Below are positions 25,003 through 33,446 of a stretch of DNA of 46,885 nt, piece after piece. Made by a program: the position numbers and the translations under genes. Position 1 is the stretch's first letter. The number at the start of each line of letters is the position of its first letter. The stretch is taken from contig JAFGLN010000067.1 of the NCBI GenBank assembly GCA_016928025.1, positions 1 through 46,885 on the forward strand, written 5' to 3'. Under the pieces are notes generated by a model. The model was not told where the DNA came from. It saw only the letters and a list, made by a program, of their open reading frames with translations, and made no database searches. Origin of the DNA: Deltaproteobacteria bacterium. GTDB lineage: Bacteria; Desulfobacterota; Syntrophia; Syntrophales; JAFGHS01.

Positions 25003-25773
25003 TTAAATACTGAATTTTCGCCTCAGCCCTGCTAAGCCGGCGAGACCAAAACCCAGAAGGAGCATGATGGCCGGTTCGGGGACGGCTCTAAAGGTACCGG
25101 AGCCTCCATTAACCGCGATTTGACCTCCACATCCGTAGTTATCAATAATGTCATAAAGGCCGTTCAACTCAAAGCCGCTGGGATACAACAGCGGATCATC
25201 AGCGACAAAAGCGAAAATACCGATCGGCGCGGCCGGCGGTTGTCCTGGTGTTGATGCCGGTCCGGTGTTGGGTGGGGTATAAAGACCAAAGTAAGTGTAC
25301 ACCGATGGATTGTTCTGAATCCATTTTCCATAGAGAGCGTCAAATGTCGCATTGGGCACGCCGAAGTGAACCGGGATAGGATTATTAGGGTAGGTGCCTA
25401 GATTACCCAACCAGTCCGCCGTGAAGGTATACGTCCCGCCACCGAAGACCTTATTCCAGCCGGAACCGCTCGATCCGGTGACGGCAAACTCCCACCATCC
25501 CACTGCGTTCCAACCCCCCGAGCTCAAGGAAGCATCGGGAAAAGGAAGAATAGGATCAATTTGTGAAACTTCCACCCCGGGGTCATAATTTATATCAAGG
25601 TTTGCCACGGTAATATTCGGGGGGTCGATGATAGAAGGATTTCCAGTTCGGCTTGCCGCAACATAACCGTTCAATACCTGTACCGTATACCACTCTTCCG
25701 CGAATGCCGTTCCTGCCAGAAATAATCCGACAATGAAAAACAACAAAAACAACCTTAACCGTTTTGATCTCAT
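25003..25773 (-). CDS. PEP-CTERM sorting domain-containing surface protein
   Basis: The protein is about 256 residues from the chosen ATG at 25773. AAAGGAG ends 7 nt upstream of it; an adjacent ATG at 25776 is almost as good, and an in-frame start at 25809 precedes the binding site and is rejected. A signal peptide (RLFLLFFIVGLFLAGTAFA) starts the protein. The body is a beta-rich domain that I do not recognise (GGWNAVGWWEFAVTGSSG in the middle). The C terminus is a textbook PEP-CTERM: VPEPAIMLLLGFGLAGLAG then RRKFSI. It should be exported and processed by an exosortase that is not in this window. A sigma-54-like promoter with upstream repeats precedes it. Confidence 0.9.
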   Translation of the reverse strand: MRSKRLRLFLLFFIVGLFLAGTAFAEEWYTVQVLNGYVAASRTGNPSIIDPPNITVANLDINYDPGVEVSQIDPILPFPDASLSSGGWNAVGWWEFAVTGSSGSGWNKVFGGGTYTFTADWLGNLGTYPNNPIPVHFGVPNATFDALYGKWIQNNPSVYTYFGLYTPPNTGPASTPGQPPAAPIGIFAFVADDPLLYPSGFELNGLYDIIDNYGCGGQIAVNGGSGTFRAVPEPAIMLLLGFGLAGLAGLRRKFSI

Positions 25774-25892
25774 CATCCATCTCCTTTCATTCGAAAAAAT
25801 GCTTATCATTTCAAATTGTTTCGTAAGCGATTTTCTAAGTTTTCAAGCTTTTTCAAAATGCCTCTTATTATTAAGATATCCGTGTTCTTACA

Positions 25893-25910
25893 TGCATAAA
25901 TTACACCACA
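25893..25910 (-). promoter_or_regulatory. Sigma-54 (-24/-12) promoter candidate for the PEP-CTERM gene
   Basis: On the minus strand the sequence is TGTGGTGTAATTTATGCA, with GG and GC exactly 10 nt apart, the invariant spacing of sigma-54 promoters. It lies about 120 bp before the start codon. Two copies of an enhancer-like motif occur further upstream. Sigma-54 control of PEP-CTERM genes through PrsK/PrsR has been proposed for other bacteria. Confidence 0.5.
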
Positions 25911-25972
25911 TATGTAAATAGTTGATAACATTTAAGATTCGGAACTTTTAGCTTGAGGAAACAACTTGTTTG

Positions 25973-25989
25973 TGTAAAGTAACCCGACA
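25973..25989 (-). promoter_or_regulatory. Upstream activator-like motif, copy 1
   Basis: Read toward the PEP-CTERM gene the sequence is TGTCGG-N5-TTTACA. It is about 65 bp upstream of the sigma-54-like site. A second near-identical copy is 92 bp away. Confidence 0.45.
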
Positions 25990-26064
25990 GATGAGGCCGG
26001 TACTATGAGGTCGGAATCTAATATTATTGTTTATATTCAATAATATAGGAATTTTTTACGCTAT

Positions 26065-26081
26065 TGTAAACGATTCCGACG
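26065..26081 (-). promoter_or_regulatory. Upstream activator-like motif, copy 2
   Basis: Read toward the PEP-CTERM gene the sequence is CGTCGG-N5-TTTACA, matching copy 1 at 11 of 12 fixed positions with the same orientation and gap. The rest of the 25774-26286 region shows AT-rich sequence and no gene. Confidence 0.45.
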
Positions 26082-26286
26082 AATTTCAATATGTTTGGTC
26101 GTACTGATATGTTTTGTCGAATATGAACAATCATCGAGATAAATAATTTCAGCGATAAAGGCCATTTTCTCCCAAGATACGGAAACCGGTCCGGTCAATC
26201 CCTTTGACGGCACGACGATAATATGTTAGCCAATGCACGATAAAAAATATCATCAGATCACAGCGATTTTTTTGACAGGAGGGAGT

Positions 26287-27069
26287 ATGACTTACAGCAA
26301 TATTATCTATGAAGTGAAAGACGGATTGGCTTTTGTAACCATCAACCGTCCGCAGAAAATGAACGCACTCAATGCGGAACTCATCGACGAATTGTTCGAC
26401 GCTTTTCATCGGATCAAGACAGATGCCGCCATTCAAGCGGCAATGATCACCGGCGCGGGCGATAAGGCGTTCATTTCCGGTGCGGATATCCAGGAGCTTT
26501 CACGATTGAATCCTATGACGGGCAAAGAAAAAATGCTCAAAGGCCACGCCCTTTTCAACCTGATCGAAAATGCGGGTAAGCTGGTGGTGGCCGCCGTCAA
26601 CGGTTTTGCCCTGGGGGGCGGGTGCGAGCTGGCCATGGCCTGCACCCTACGGTTGGCGTCCGTCGAGGCCCGGTTTGGACAGCCGGAAATCAACTTGGGC
26701 GTCATCCCCGGCTACGGCGGAACGCAGCGGTTAAGCCGTCTGGTGGGAAAAGGTCGGGCTCTGGAGATGATCCTTTCGGGCGACATGATCGACGCCGCAG
26801 AGGCTTACCGGATCGGTTTGGTCAATAAAGTCTATCCCAAGGACCGGTTGCCGGAAGAAACGGAAACGTTCTGTCGCCGGCTCATGACCAAGGGACCGAT
26901 CGCCACGCATTGCGCCCTCGAAGCGGTCAATAAAGGGCTCAACCAGACCCTGGAGGACGGGTTGAATCTGGAGGCGAATCTCTTCGGTCTCCTTTGCGCG
27001 ACGGAGGATATGAAGGAAGGGCTCACGGCGTTTCTCGAGAAGCGCAAGCCCGCCTTCAAGGGAAAGTAG
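26287..27069 (+). CDS. Enoyl-CoA hydratase (crotonase family)
   Basis: The 260-residue protein is a canonical crotonase. Both catalytic glutamates are in place: Glu114 in GGGCELAMAC and Glu134 in FGQPEINLGVIPGYGGTQ. The oxyanion-hole segment FISGADIQEL lies at 63-71. It hydrates a trans-2-enoyl-CoA to the 3-hydroxyacyl-CoA, with crotonyl-CoA a likely substrate class. The start at 26287 follows AGGAGGGA by 4-6 nt; an upstream in-frame ATG at 26233 has no binding site. It stands alone, convergent with the SCP2 stub and the FAD oxidase. It would act downstream of the acyl-CoA dehydrogenase encoded elsewhere in the window. Confidence 0.95.
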   Translation: MTYSNIIYEVKDGLAFVTINRPQKMNALNAELIDELFDAFHRIKTDAAIQAAMITGAGDKAFISGADIQELSRLNPMTGKEKMLKGHALFNLIENAGKLVVAAVNGFALGGGCELAMACTLRLASVEARFGQPEINLGVIPGYGGTQRLSRLVGKGRALEMILSGDMIDAAEAYRIGLVNKVYPKDRLPEETETFCRRLMTKGPIATHCALEAVNKGLNQTLEDGLNLEANLFGLLCATEDMKEGLTAFLEKRKPAFKGK

Positions 27070-27074
27070 CTTTT

Positions 27075-27245
27075 TCAGCCCTCCCCGAAAAAGTTCCCCA
27101 TTTGCAGGAGCAGATCGGTCTTGCCTTCGACCGTATACTTGCCTTCCATCAACATCTGCGCGCCGTCGGCTTTGCGGGTCAGGATATCCATCCAGACGTC
27201 GAAGGGTGTTTCGATCGTGAGATCCGGGTTTGCCGCTTCATGCGT
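27075..27245 (-). pseudogene. C-terminal remnant of an SCP-2 sterol-transfer domain protein
   Basis: Minus-strand translation gives EAANPDLTIETPFDVWMD, then ILTRKADGAQMLMEGKYTVE, then GKTDLLLQMGNFFGEG and TGA at 27075-27077. The string NPDLTIETPFDVW...GKADG...GKYTVEGD is the distinctive C-terminal half of SCP2-like lipid-binding domains. No start or N-terminal half is present: the frame runs upstream into the FAD oxidase 3' end. The gene was therefore truncated at its 5' side. SCP2 proteins carry lipids or acyl-CoAs, matching the neighbouring crotonase. Confidence 0.75.
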
Positions 27246-27285
27246 CTTTTCTTTCGTTGATACAGATTTTGAATGGTAACCCCGT

Positions 27286-28656
27286 TTAAAGCGGAAAAAA
27301 TTTACCGGGATTAAACAGGTTGTCCGGGTCCAGCCAGGCCTTGAGCCTTTTCATGAGTTCATAACTCTCACCGTGTTCCACCGGCATGAAACGGTTTTTA
27401 CCGATGCCGATACCGTGTTCGCCGGTGCAGGTGCCTTCGAAGTCCAGGGCTTTCATGACGATCAGACGGGTGGCTTCTTCGACTTTTGCCCATCGTTTTG
27501 GATCATGCGGATTGTCCATGACATGGACATGAATGTTACCGTCACCGGCATGGCCGAAGAGATAAGCCGTCAATGCCCGGACAGTCTCTTTGCTGAAATC
27601 CACCATTTCGCTGTAACGGGAAAGCGGTACCGCCACGTCCATGATCAGCGGTGACAGCTCGGGGTGGTGCCGTTTGATGGATTCGTAGGTTTGATGCCGT
27701 ATGTCCCACAGCCGGCTCCGCTCTTCGGCCCCAATCCCCTGATCGATTGATAGCGCCCCGTTTTCCAGGCAAATCTCTTCCACAAACTGCATTTCTTCCC
27801 GCAGCCCCTGTTCGCTGAATCCGTAGAACTCCATCAGCAGGGTGGGATTCTCTTCCAGCGTCAGGCCGCGGTCGGCATTGAGCACGTGGACGACGTTGGC
27901 ATCCAGAAACTCCATGGCGGCCGGTGTCAGGCCGGAACGCATGATCGAATAAACCGCCTGCGTGGCTTGGAATATGGCGGGAAAAGTGGTCCTGACGGCC
28001 ATGAAATTGACGGGGAGGCCGACCAGCTTCAGAGTGGCTTCCGTCACGATGCCCAGGGTGCCTTCCGATCCCGTAATCAGGGCTGCCAGATTATATCCCG
28101 ACGCGCTTTTCCGCGCCCGATTGCCCAAGTGGATGATGTCGCCCCCCGGCAGAACCACCACCAGCCGCATGACATAATCCTTTGTCGCTCCGTAGCGGAC
28201 GGAGCGGATGCCGCTGGCGTTGTTGCCGATCATACCGCCGATCGTCGCCGCCGCGCCCGGATCGGGCGGAAAGAGAAGGCCGTCGCGACTGAGCGTTTTA
28301 TTGAGATCTTTGTAAATAACGCCGGCCTGAACATCCACCTGAAAATCCTCGGGTCGGACAGCGATGATCCGGTTCATCTGGGTGAAATCGATGACCATCC
28401 CGCCTTTTACCGGAATGGGATTTCCTTCCAGGCTGGTTCCCGCGCCCCAGGCCGTGACGGGCATTTTGTGTTTGAACGCGTAACGGACCAGGCGGCTGAC
28501 TTCTTGGGTGGTATAGGGCCATACCACAACATCGGGAAGCGCCGGCGCGTGAAAGGATTCATCGTGAGAATGCAGCTCTAAAACGGACGGCCCCGCGGAA
28601 ACCCGGCGTTCGTCCAGGATTGTTTTGAGTTCACGGAGATTAGGTTTTTTTGTCAT
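27286..28656 (-). CDS. FAD-linked oxidase, glycolate oxidase GlcD / D-lactate dehydrogenase type
   Basis: The 456-residue protein has a PCMH-type FAD domain: PVTAWGAGTSLEGNPIP (about 66-82), GGMIGNNASGIRSVRYGATKDYV (about 141-163, split by convention) and ALITGSEGTLGIVTEATLKL (about 192-211). A vanillyl-alcohol-oxidase C-terminal domain carries LFGHAGDGNIHVHV (about 364-377) with metal-binding histidines, then CTGEHGIGIGK and DPDNLFNPGKFF. This is a GlcD/Dld-type enzyme oxidising a 2-hydroxyacid to the 2-oxoacid, usually feeding an Fe-S partner. No GlcF-like subunit is adjacent, but the CCG protein at 3727-4755 belongs to that broad class. The binding site is weak (GAGAA). Confidence 0.92.
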   Translation of the reverse strand: MTKKPNLRELKTILDERRVSAGPSVLELHSHDESFHAPALPDVVVWPYTTQEVSRLVRYAFKHKMPVTAWGAGTSLEGNPIPVKGGMVIDFTQMNRIIAVRPEDFQVDVQAGVIYKDLNKTLSRDGLLFPPDPGAAATIGGMIGNNASGIRSVRYGATKDYVMRLVVVLPGGDIIHLGNRARKSASGYNLAALITGSEGTLGIVTEATLKLVGLPVNFMAVRTTFPAIFQATQAVYSIMRSGLTPAAMEFLDANVVHVLNADRGLTLEENPTLLMEFYGFSEQGLREEMQFVEEICLENGALSIDQGIGAEERSRLWDIRHQTYESIKRHHPELSPLIMDVAVPLSRYSEMVDFSKETVRALTAYLFGHAGDGNIHVHVMDNPHDPKRWAKVEEATRLIVMKALDFEGTCTGEHGIGIGKNRFMPVEHGESYELMKRLKAWLDPDNLFNPGKFFPL

Positions 28657-28805
28657 AATGATTTCTCGAGAAGATCAATTCTCTGTTCCGGTAACACCGG
28701 TCAGATGATCTTCATTTGGCTCCCTCATGTCAGGAGGTCACAGCTCTCTCAGGATTCGTTTTTTTCTTCCATACATGAATTTACGATAACTATCCACCTT
28801 GTTTT

Positions 28806-28838
28806 CTGTTAATAATGGGACATGCCTATTATTAACAG
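28806..28838. promoter_or_regulatory. 33-bp palindrome directly before the methyltransferase gene
   Basis: CTGTTAATAAT (28806-28816) and ATTATTAACAG (28828-28838) are perfect 11-bp inverted repeats around an 11-nt centre that itself has GG/CC symmetry. The right arm reaches the ribosome binding site (GAGGTG at 28838-28843). It could be a repressor operator or an mRNA hairpin that hides the binding site. Confidence 0.6.
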
Positions 28839-28846
28839 AGGTGACA

Positions 28847-29386
28847 ATGATGATCAAATTTATCAACTGGGTTCCGACGCGGCCCGAATCCATCGATGCT
28901 TTCTTTGAGCTGGCGCCCGTATCCTTCTCGGATATCGTTTATGACCTGGGCTCGGGAGACGGGCGATTACTGTTTGCGGCGCTGGAGAAGGGTGCCGGTA
29001 GGTGTGTGGGAGTGGACGTAGACAGAGAGTGTGTCACCGATGCCAGAGAGAAAGCAAAGGAGAAGGGCATGGAAGACAAGGTTTGTTTTGTCCATGGGGA
29101 TGCGACGGAAACGGATTTGTCGCCGGCGTCGGTGGTGCTTTGCTATATGTATCCCAGCGCGTCTTATGCCCTCCGGTCGCAACTGGAGGAAGAGCTGAAA
29201 CCGGGCAGCCGGGTCATCATGGAAACCTTTCCGGTGCCCGGCTGGAAACCGAACGAGATTCGCGAGATCGAAGGTGGGAAACTGTATTTGTATATCATGC
29301 CGATCGAGAAAACCGAAGACTATGACGACGCCATCAACCATCTGGATTTTATTCCGTATTATGAGTATCCTGAAGAGGACGGCTGA
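28847..29386 (+). CDS. SAM-dependent methyltransferase-like protein
   Basis: The 179-residue protein has class I methyltransferase motif I, VYDLGSGDGRLLFAALEKG (about 32-50), followed by GVDVDRECV (motif II, acidic residue binding the SAM ribose) and HGDATETDL (motif III). It is shorter than many, with a compact C-terminal cap. The fold resembles small deltaproteobacterial methyltransferases with an N-terminal WVPTRPESIDAFFELA helix. The substrate is unknown. ATG at 28847 or 28850 both follow GAGGTG; an upstream in-frame ATG at 28799 lies inside or before the palindrome and lacks a site. Expression is probably controlled by that palindrome. Confidence 0.82.
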   Translation: MMIKFINWVPTRPESIDAFFELAPVSFSDIVYDLGSGDGRLLFAALEKGAGRCVGVDVDRECVTDAREKAKEKGMEDKVCFVHGDATETDLSPASVVLCYMYPSASYALRSQLEEELKPGSRVIMETFPVPGWKPNEIREIEGGKLYLYIMPIEKTEDYDDAINHLDFIPYYEYPEEDG

Positions 29387-29482
29387 ATCCCTCCCTTATT
29401 TATTGCGGTTCGTTTTTGATACAACCGTCCCTGGCCTCTTTGGTTTCCGACGATTGACCGCCCTGTCGTTTTGATTTTTTTG

Positions 29483-31033
29483 TTATGTTTTGATCATTTC
29501 CAGGCCGCAGTTGTTGATGACCAGCCGGCCGTCCAGGAAAAGAGCGGCCACCCGGCTGCCGACCACGTGGGGGTCCGTGAAAGGATCCCCGTCCACCATG
29601 GCCAGATCGGCCGTTTTCCCGATGTCCAGGGATCCGAGATCTTTTTCCAGCCCCAAACAGAGGGCGCTGTTGATGGTGGCCATTTTTACGGCGTCCGCTC
29701 CGGTAAAGATGTTTTCTCCCGAAGCCTTGTTGAGAAAAAGATCGAACAGATCGATCTCATGCTGCATCATGGCCGGCGTGCAGGGCGGGATACCGCCGTC
29801 GTTGGAAGTTGTTATCACGGCCCCGTTTTCAAAAAGCAGCCTCAGATTCTTGGCGCCGTTGCTCGCGGCGGGTGCGTAGTATTTGAACATGGTTGTCATG
29901 GGCAGGAGGCCAAAAACTTTCATTTTCTCCTTATTCGCCTTATCGTAATGTTTTTGGGCACCTGGTTGGAATTCGGGAATCCAGTATTCATCAACAAGAG
30001 TGCTGTGGACACGGTCTCGGAACGCCGTCAAGAGTTCCATATCCGGGTCGTCAAAACTCGGTTCTCCTTTGATCTTATAACTGATATCGTAAGGTACGGA
30101 AAGGGTCGGGTCCTGAAAGCAGCCGCGGGACACAAAGGCTTCGACATCCTGCCGGTTGAGGACCCCATCTCTGGGAAGATGGGCCAGGGAGGAAATCCCG
30201 GCTTCCACGGCCCTTCGGAATGACGCAACGGAAACCTGGTGGATCGTCGATTTCAGGCCCCGTTTCCTGGCCTGGTCGGCAACGGCGCCCAACTGCTGCT
30301 GGGTCATGATGGTTGAGGTGGGCTTATAGTCGGTCATATTTTCTTTCTGCTCGCCGATTTTAATGACTTCAGCGCCCCGTTCGTCGATGGCCCGGTTTAC
30401 CGCGTCCCGGACCTGCTGTTCCGAGGCCTCAACCGGAAATTCAACCCCCCCGCTGTAATCCAACTCGTGAGAAACCGTCACCAAACCCAGGGCGGACCTC
30501 ATCCACCTGGATACCATCCCGACTTTTTCCAGCAGATAACTGCCCGGAGGGCCGACAACCACGGATTGCAGAAAGCGGGGGCCGGGGATCTCCCCTTTTG
30601 AGATGCGCTCCCTGAGCAGCCGGGTCCGGCCCAGGTTTTCGGCATAGGCGTCTCTGATCGTGGTGATGCCGTGAATCAGGCACTCGGCCATGTTTTTCTC
30701 CATCTGCTGATCGCCATAGGCTTTAAAAAGCTTGACATCCTTCAAATCCGGCATGGTGGTCGGCGACGTGATCGTAATGTGACAATGGGTGTTGAACAGT
30801 CCCGGCAGGACCGTTTTTCCCCGGCAATCGATGGTGAAATCGGGCTTGATCCCGCCGGCATGGCCGGCCGAACCGGGCATGGCCTGAATCTTTGAGCCTT
30901 GAATGAGCAGGCTGACGCCCGCATCAAAGTAGTCACCTTTGATGACGTTGACAAACCGACCGTTTTTCAGTTCCACGGTTGCTTCGGGGCCGGGGTCATA
31001 ATCTTTTATGAATGTTGTTTCCGGATAATCCAT
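29483..31033 (-). CDS. Amidohydrolase family metal-dependent hydrolase
   Basis: The protein is 516 residues from the ATG at 31033. GGAGG sits about 8 nt before it but only 2 nt before the ATG at 31039, so I reject the earlier one. Family residues are visible: His83 and His85 in NTHCHI, Lys225 in EVIKIGE (possible carbamylated lysine), His265 in STIHQVS, His285 in SLAHLP, and Asp411 in TTSNDGG. The closing LGSLDIGKTADLAMVDGDPF is typical of imidazolonepropionase/prolidase-like amidohydrolases with a composite beta domain. Cytoplasmic. The substrate, some cyclic amide or peptide-like bond, is not predictable. It is divergent from the flavoprotein gene. Confidence 0.9.
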   Translation of the reverse strand: MDYPETTFIKDYDPGPEATVELKNGRFVNVIKGDYFDAGVSLLIQGSKIQAMPGSAGHAGGIKPDFTIDCRGKTVLPGLFNTHCHITITSPTTMPDLKDVKLFKAYGDQQMEKNMAECLIHGITTIRDAYAENLGRTRLLRERISKGEIPGPRFLQSVVVGPPGSYLLEKVGMVSRWMRSALGLVTVSHELDYSGGVEFPVEASEQQVRDAVNRAIDERGAEVIKIGEQKENMTDYKPTSTIMTQQQLGAVADQARKRGLKSTIHQVSVASFRRAVEAGISSLAHLPRDGVLNRQDVEAFVSRGCFQDPTLSVPYDISYKIKGEPSFDDPDMELLTAFRDRVHSTLVDEYWIPEFQPGAQKHYDKANKEKMKVFGLLPMTTMFKYYAPAASNGAKNLRLLFENGAVITTSNDGGIPPCTPAMMQHEIDLFDLFLNKASGENIFTGADAVKMATINSALCLGLEKDLGSLDIGKTADLAMVDGDPFTDPHVVGSRVAALFLDGRLVINNCGLEMIKT

Positions 31034-31121
31034 GGCCATGCCTCCTTTGGTTATTTATAGGGTCTTTGTACAGATGAGGGCTGTCCTCCTTCTATCCTCA
31101 ACGGCTGACTTATCTGGGGCA

Positions 31122-31142
31122 ATCCGCCCGTTCCGGGCGGAT
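31122..31142. repeat. Perfect 9-bp hairpin with 3-nt loop
   Basis: ATCCGCCCG-TTC-CGGGCGGAT lies between the divergent amidohydrolase and flavoprotein genes, 90 bp from the former's start. It has no T tract on either side, so it is not a simple terminator. It could be a REP-like unit or an operator. Confidence 0.45.
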
Positions 31143-31321
31143 CAAGTGTGAACCAGGAACCTGATCGTTCAATAGATATGTTAATATAAATTTTTATAAA
31201 ACACTCGGAAGCAATGGGCAAGAAAATAATCAAGTGACGCCACGGTTGATTTGTTTCTGAAGGCGTTGTAAGAAGTATGTCAATCGTTGATGAAAGTAAC
31301 ATGACAAGGGAGGCTATCGTT

Positions 31322-31900
31322 ATGAAAATAGTGGGCATTGTTTGCAGTCCCCGAAAAGGGGGAAATACGGAGATTTTGATGAAAGAAGCATTGCAGGCAG
31401 CGCAGGAGGCCGGTGCTGAAACGCAGCTTATTTCCCTGGCGGACAAGGACATAACGCCCTGTGATGCCTGCGGGGCCTGCGAAGAGACAGGGCTCTGTAC
31501 GATCAATGACGATATGCAGGATATTTACAGCGAACTGGAAGAGGCCGACGGGGTGATTTTGGGGACGCCGGTCTATTTCATTAACGTGAGCGCCCAGGCG
31601 AAGGCCGTCATTGACCGGACCTATGCTTTCCTGATGAGTCGAAAACTCAGAGGCAAGATTGCGGCGGCTCTGGTGGTCACGAGAAGAATCGGTGCCGGAC
31701 AGGTCTTGGGCCTTCTTTATAGCTTTTTCACCGTCCATCGAATGATCATTGCCGGCGGCGCTGTGGGCTACGGCCGCGGAAAAGGCGAGGTCGTAGACGG
31801 TCCAGGAAGTTCTCCCGCCCTGACTGCTTTGGAGGAGGCCCGTGCACTCGGAAAAAGCGTCGTTCGAATGATCAACAAAATAAAGCCTGTCGCCCTTTGA
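31322..31900 (+). CDS. Iron-sulfur flavoprotein, Isf-like NADPH-dependent FMN reductase family
   Basis: The 192-residue protein begins MKIVGIVCSPRKGGNTEILM, the flavodoxin-like FMN phosphate loop. Cys47, Cys50, Cys53 and Cys59 form the compact CX2CX2CX5C motif that marks iron-sulfur flavoproteins of anaerobes (Isf type), binding one 4Fe-4S cluster next to FMN. GTPVYFINVSAQAKAVIDRT (about 87-106) is the second flavin loop. Such proteins carry electrons or reduce oxygen species in strict anaerobes. The start follows GGGAGG; an earlier in-frame ATG at 31277 has no site. It converges on yhbY with only 14 bp between. Confidence 0.9.
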   Translation: MKIVGIVCSPRKGGNTEILMKEALQAAQEAGAETQLISLADKDITPCDACGACEETGLCTINDDMQDIYSELEEADGVILGTPVYFINVSAQAKAVIDRTYAFLMSRKLRGKIAAALVVTRRIGAGQVLGLLYSFFTVHRMIIAGGAVGYGRGKGEVVDGPGSSPALTALEEARALGKSVVRMINKIKPVAL

Positions 31901-31914
31901 TGCCATGGTGCCGG

Positions 31915-32217
31915 TTACGACGGCATAATAAATTTTCTTTTTGCCGGATCGGGATGCCGACGGAAAAAAATGGCGATATTGCCGATCAGGCCGATCAGTT
32001 CGCTCCGGGTGGCCTCGGCGATTTCTTCCGAGATTTCTTTTTTGGATTCTTTGAAGTCACCGAATTTTACTTTGATCAGTTCGTGATCGTTCAAGGCGAG
32101 ATCGACCGATCCGAACAGTGCCTTGGTGGCACCCTTGGTGCCGATGGTCACGATGGGCTTCAGATGATGTGCCTGAGAGCGCAGGTGTTTTCGCTGCGAG
32201 CCGTTGAGTGGTTCCAT
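31915..32217 (-). CDS. yhbY: YhbY-family CRM domain RNA-binding protein
   Basis: The 100-residue protein is a stand-alone CRM domain: LNGSQRKHLRSQAHHLKP at the N terminus, then VTIGTKGATKALFGSVDLAL (the GxxG RNA-binding loop region), ELIKVKF, and a C-terminal GNIAIFFRRHPDPAKR (typical G...VLYR). YhbY associates with pre-50S ribosomal particles in Escherichia coli and aids assembly. The length is normal. It stands as a single gene with a modest purine-rich leader (GGAAAGATGG). The C-terminal FFRRH is a small variation on the usual LYR. Confidence 0.9.
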   Translation of the reverse strand: MEPLNGSQRKHLRSQAHHLKPIVTIGTKGATKALFGSVDLALNDHELIKVKFGDFKESKKEISEEIAEATRSELIGLIGNIAIFFRRHPDPAKRKFIMPS

Positions 32218-32348
32218 GGTTTTTCCATCTTTCCTTGTTTAAGTTGATTTTTATATAGCATAGATCTTCATTTTCGGTTGTACGATTCGAGGAAGCCTCT
32301 CAAATATAGCGATCTCTCCCCTTTTTGTGTTGTAAAAATTGGAAATCA

Positions 32349-33200
32349 TCAAGCACGCAACACCGGTTCAATTTTGTAACGATTGTTTTGCGTGATCAGC
32401 TTTCCGGCGATGACAAACGGGTCGTGCTGGAAAAAGATAAGGGCTTGACGGTCCGACAGCCATTTCTGCCAGAAGCGTTTCGTCTCAATATTCGTTATCG
32501 GATCAATATCATAAGCACTGACCCAGGCCAGCCTTTCTATCTGCCAGTGAAAAAATGCGACATCTCCCAGGAAAACCGCAGTCTGCTCTCCGGATTCCAT
32601 CACCACGATTTGCATTCCTCTGGTATGTCCGGGCGCGCTCACCAGCCTGACTCCATCGGTTACCACAGTGTCACCGCTAACCAAACGCAATTGTCCGGCC
32701 TGCCCAAGCGGATCGTAATTGATGTCGAAGTAGGTTCCGCGAGTCCGTTCGTTGAGCTGGTGCGCATCCTCCCATTCACGCGCCTGCACCCAGTATTGAG
32801 CCCGGGGAAAAGTGGGGACCCATTGTCCGTCGATCATGCGCGTGCTTCCGCCGCTGTGGTCGCTGTGAAGGTGTGTCAGTAAGACAATATCAACGTCATC
32901 GGGCGAGACATCGTGGGATGACAGACTATCCACCAACCAACCGTCAGGCCGTTCCAAACGAACGTTGTTCAATGCCGCCATCTCAGGCGTTATCTTGTCT
33001 CCCATGCCGGTTTCCACCAGAATTGTTGCCTGGGGCGTCCTGATGATCAGGCCGCGCAACGCCATGGGGATACGGTTAAACGCGTCGCATGGCAGCACTT
33101 TTTCCCAGGTGGTTTTGGGGACAAGACCGAACGCGCCGCCGCCGTCGTTCCATACCGTGCCGTCTGTAACGGGCAGCAGTTCCATATCGCTTATTTTCAT
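32349..33200 (-). CDS. MBL-fold metallo-hydrolase
   Basis: The 283-residue protein has the metallo-beta-lactamase motif HLHSDH (His110, His112, Asp114, His115) preceded by VDIVLLT. SAPGHTRGMQIVVME (about 189-203) supplies the third metal histidine, FLGDVAF (about 210-216) the bridging Asp, and QHDPFV (about 258-263) the last histidine. It binds two metal ions. The arrangement resembles quorum-quenching lactonase-like or other soluble hydrolases of the family, but the substrate is not predictable. AGGAGA lies 6 nt before ATG. Copy D of the short repeat lies 50 bp upstream. Confidence 0.92.
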   Translation of the reverse strand: MKISDMELLPVTDGTVWNDGGGAFGLVPKTTWEKVLPCDAFNRIPMALRGLIIRTPQATILVETGMGDKITPEMAALNNVRLERPDGWLVDSLSSHDVSPDDVDIVLLTHLHSDHSGGSTRMIDGQWVPTFPRAQYWVQAREWEDAHQLNERTRGTYFDINYDPLGQAGQLRLVSGDTVVTDGVRLVSAPGHTRGMQIVVMESGEQTAVFLGDVAFFHWQIERLAWVSAYDIDPITNIETKRFWQKWLSDRQALIFFQHDPFVIAGKLITQNNRYKIEPVLRA

Positions 33201-33252
33201 CCGAGCTCTCCTGTTCGTTTCTCTGTTTTACGACGATCCGGAGGAGGTTCAA

Positions 33253-33280
33253 CAGATATGTGAACTCGTCCCCGACGGTT
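33253..33280 (-). repeat. Short direct repeat, copy D (diverged)
   Basis: Minus-strand core is GGGGACGAGTTCACATATCTG, matching the family core with two changes. It lies between the MBL gene start and the kinase gene. Confidence 0.5.
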
Positions 33281-33446
33281 CGTTTTCTTGACAGCCGATC
33301 TTTTTATCATATAATGCGCATAGCTCAATCTTTATTGCAACCTCCATAAGTAAAAGGTGCTGGCTCTGAATCTTGAAGGGGAAACAAAGAACAAAAAATC
33401 ATCAACCCAATGCCCCGGCGTGACCGGAAAGTAAACGGAGAAAATA

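Noticed and set aside
29471-30223. 250-codon plus-strand frame
   Set aside because: Antisense to the amidohydrolase, whose metal ligands are all present. The translation has no domain.
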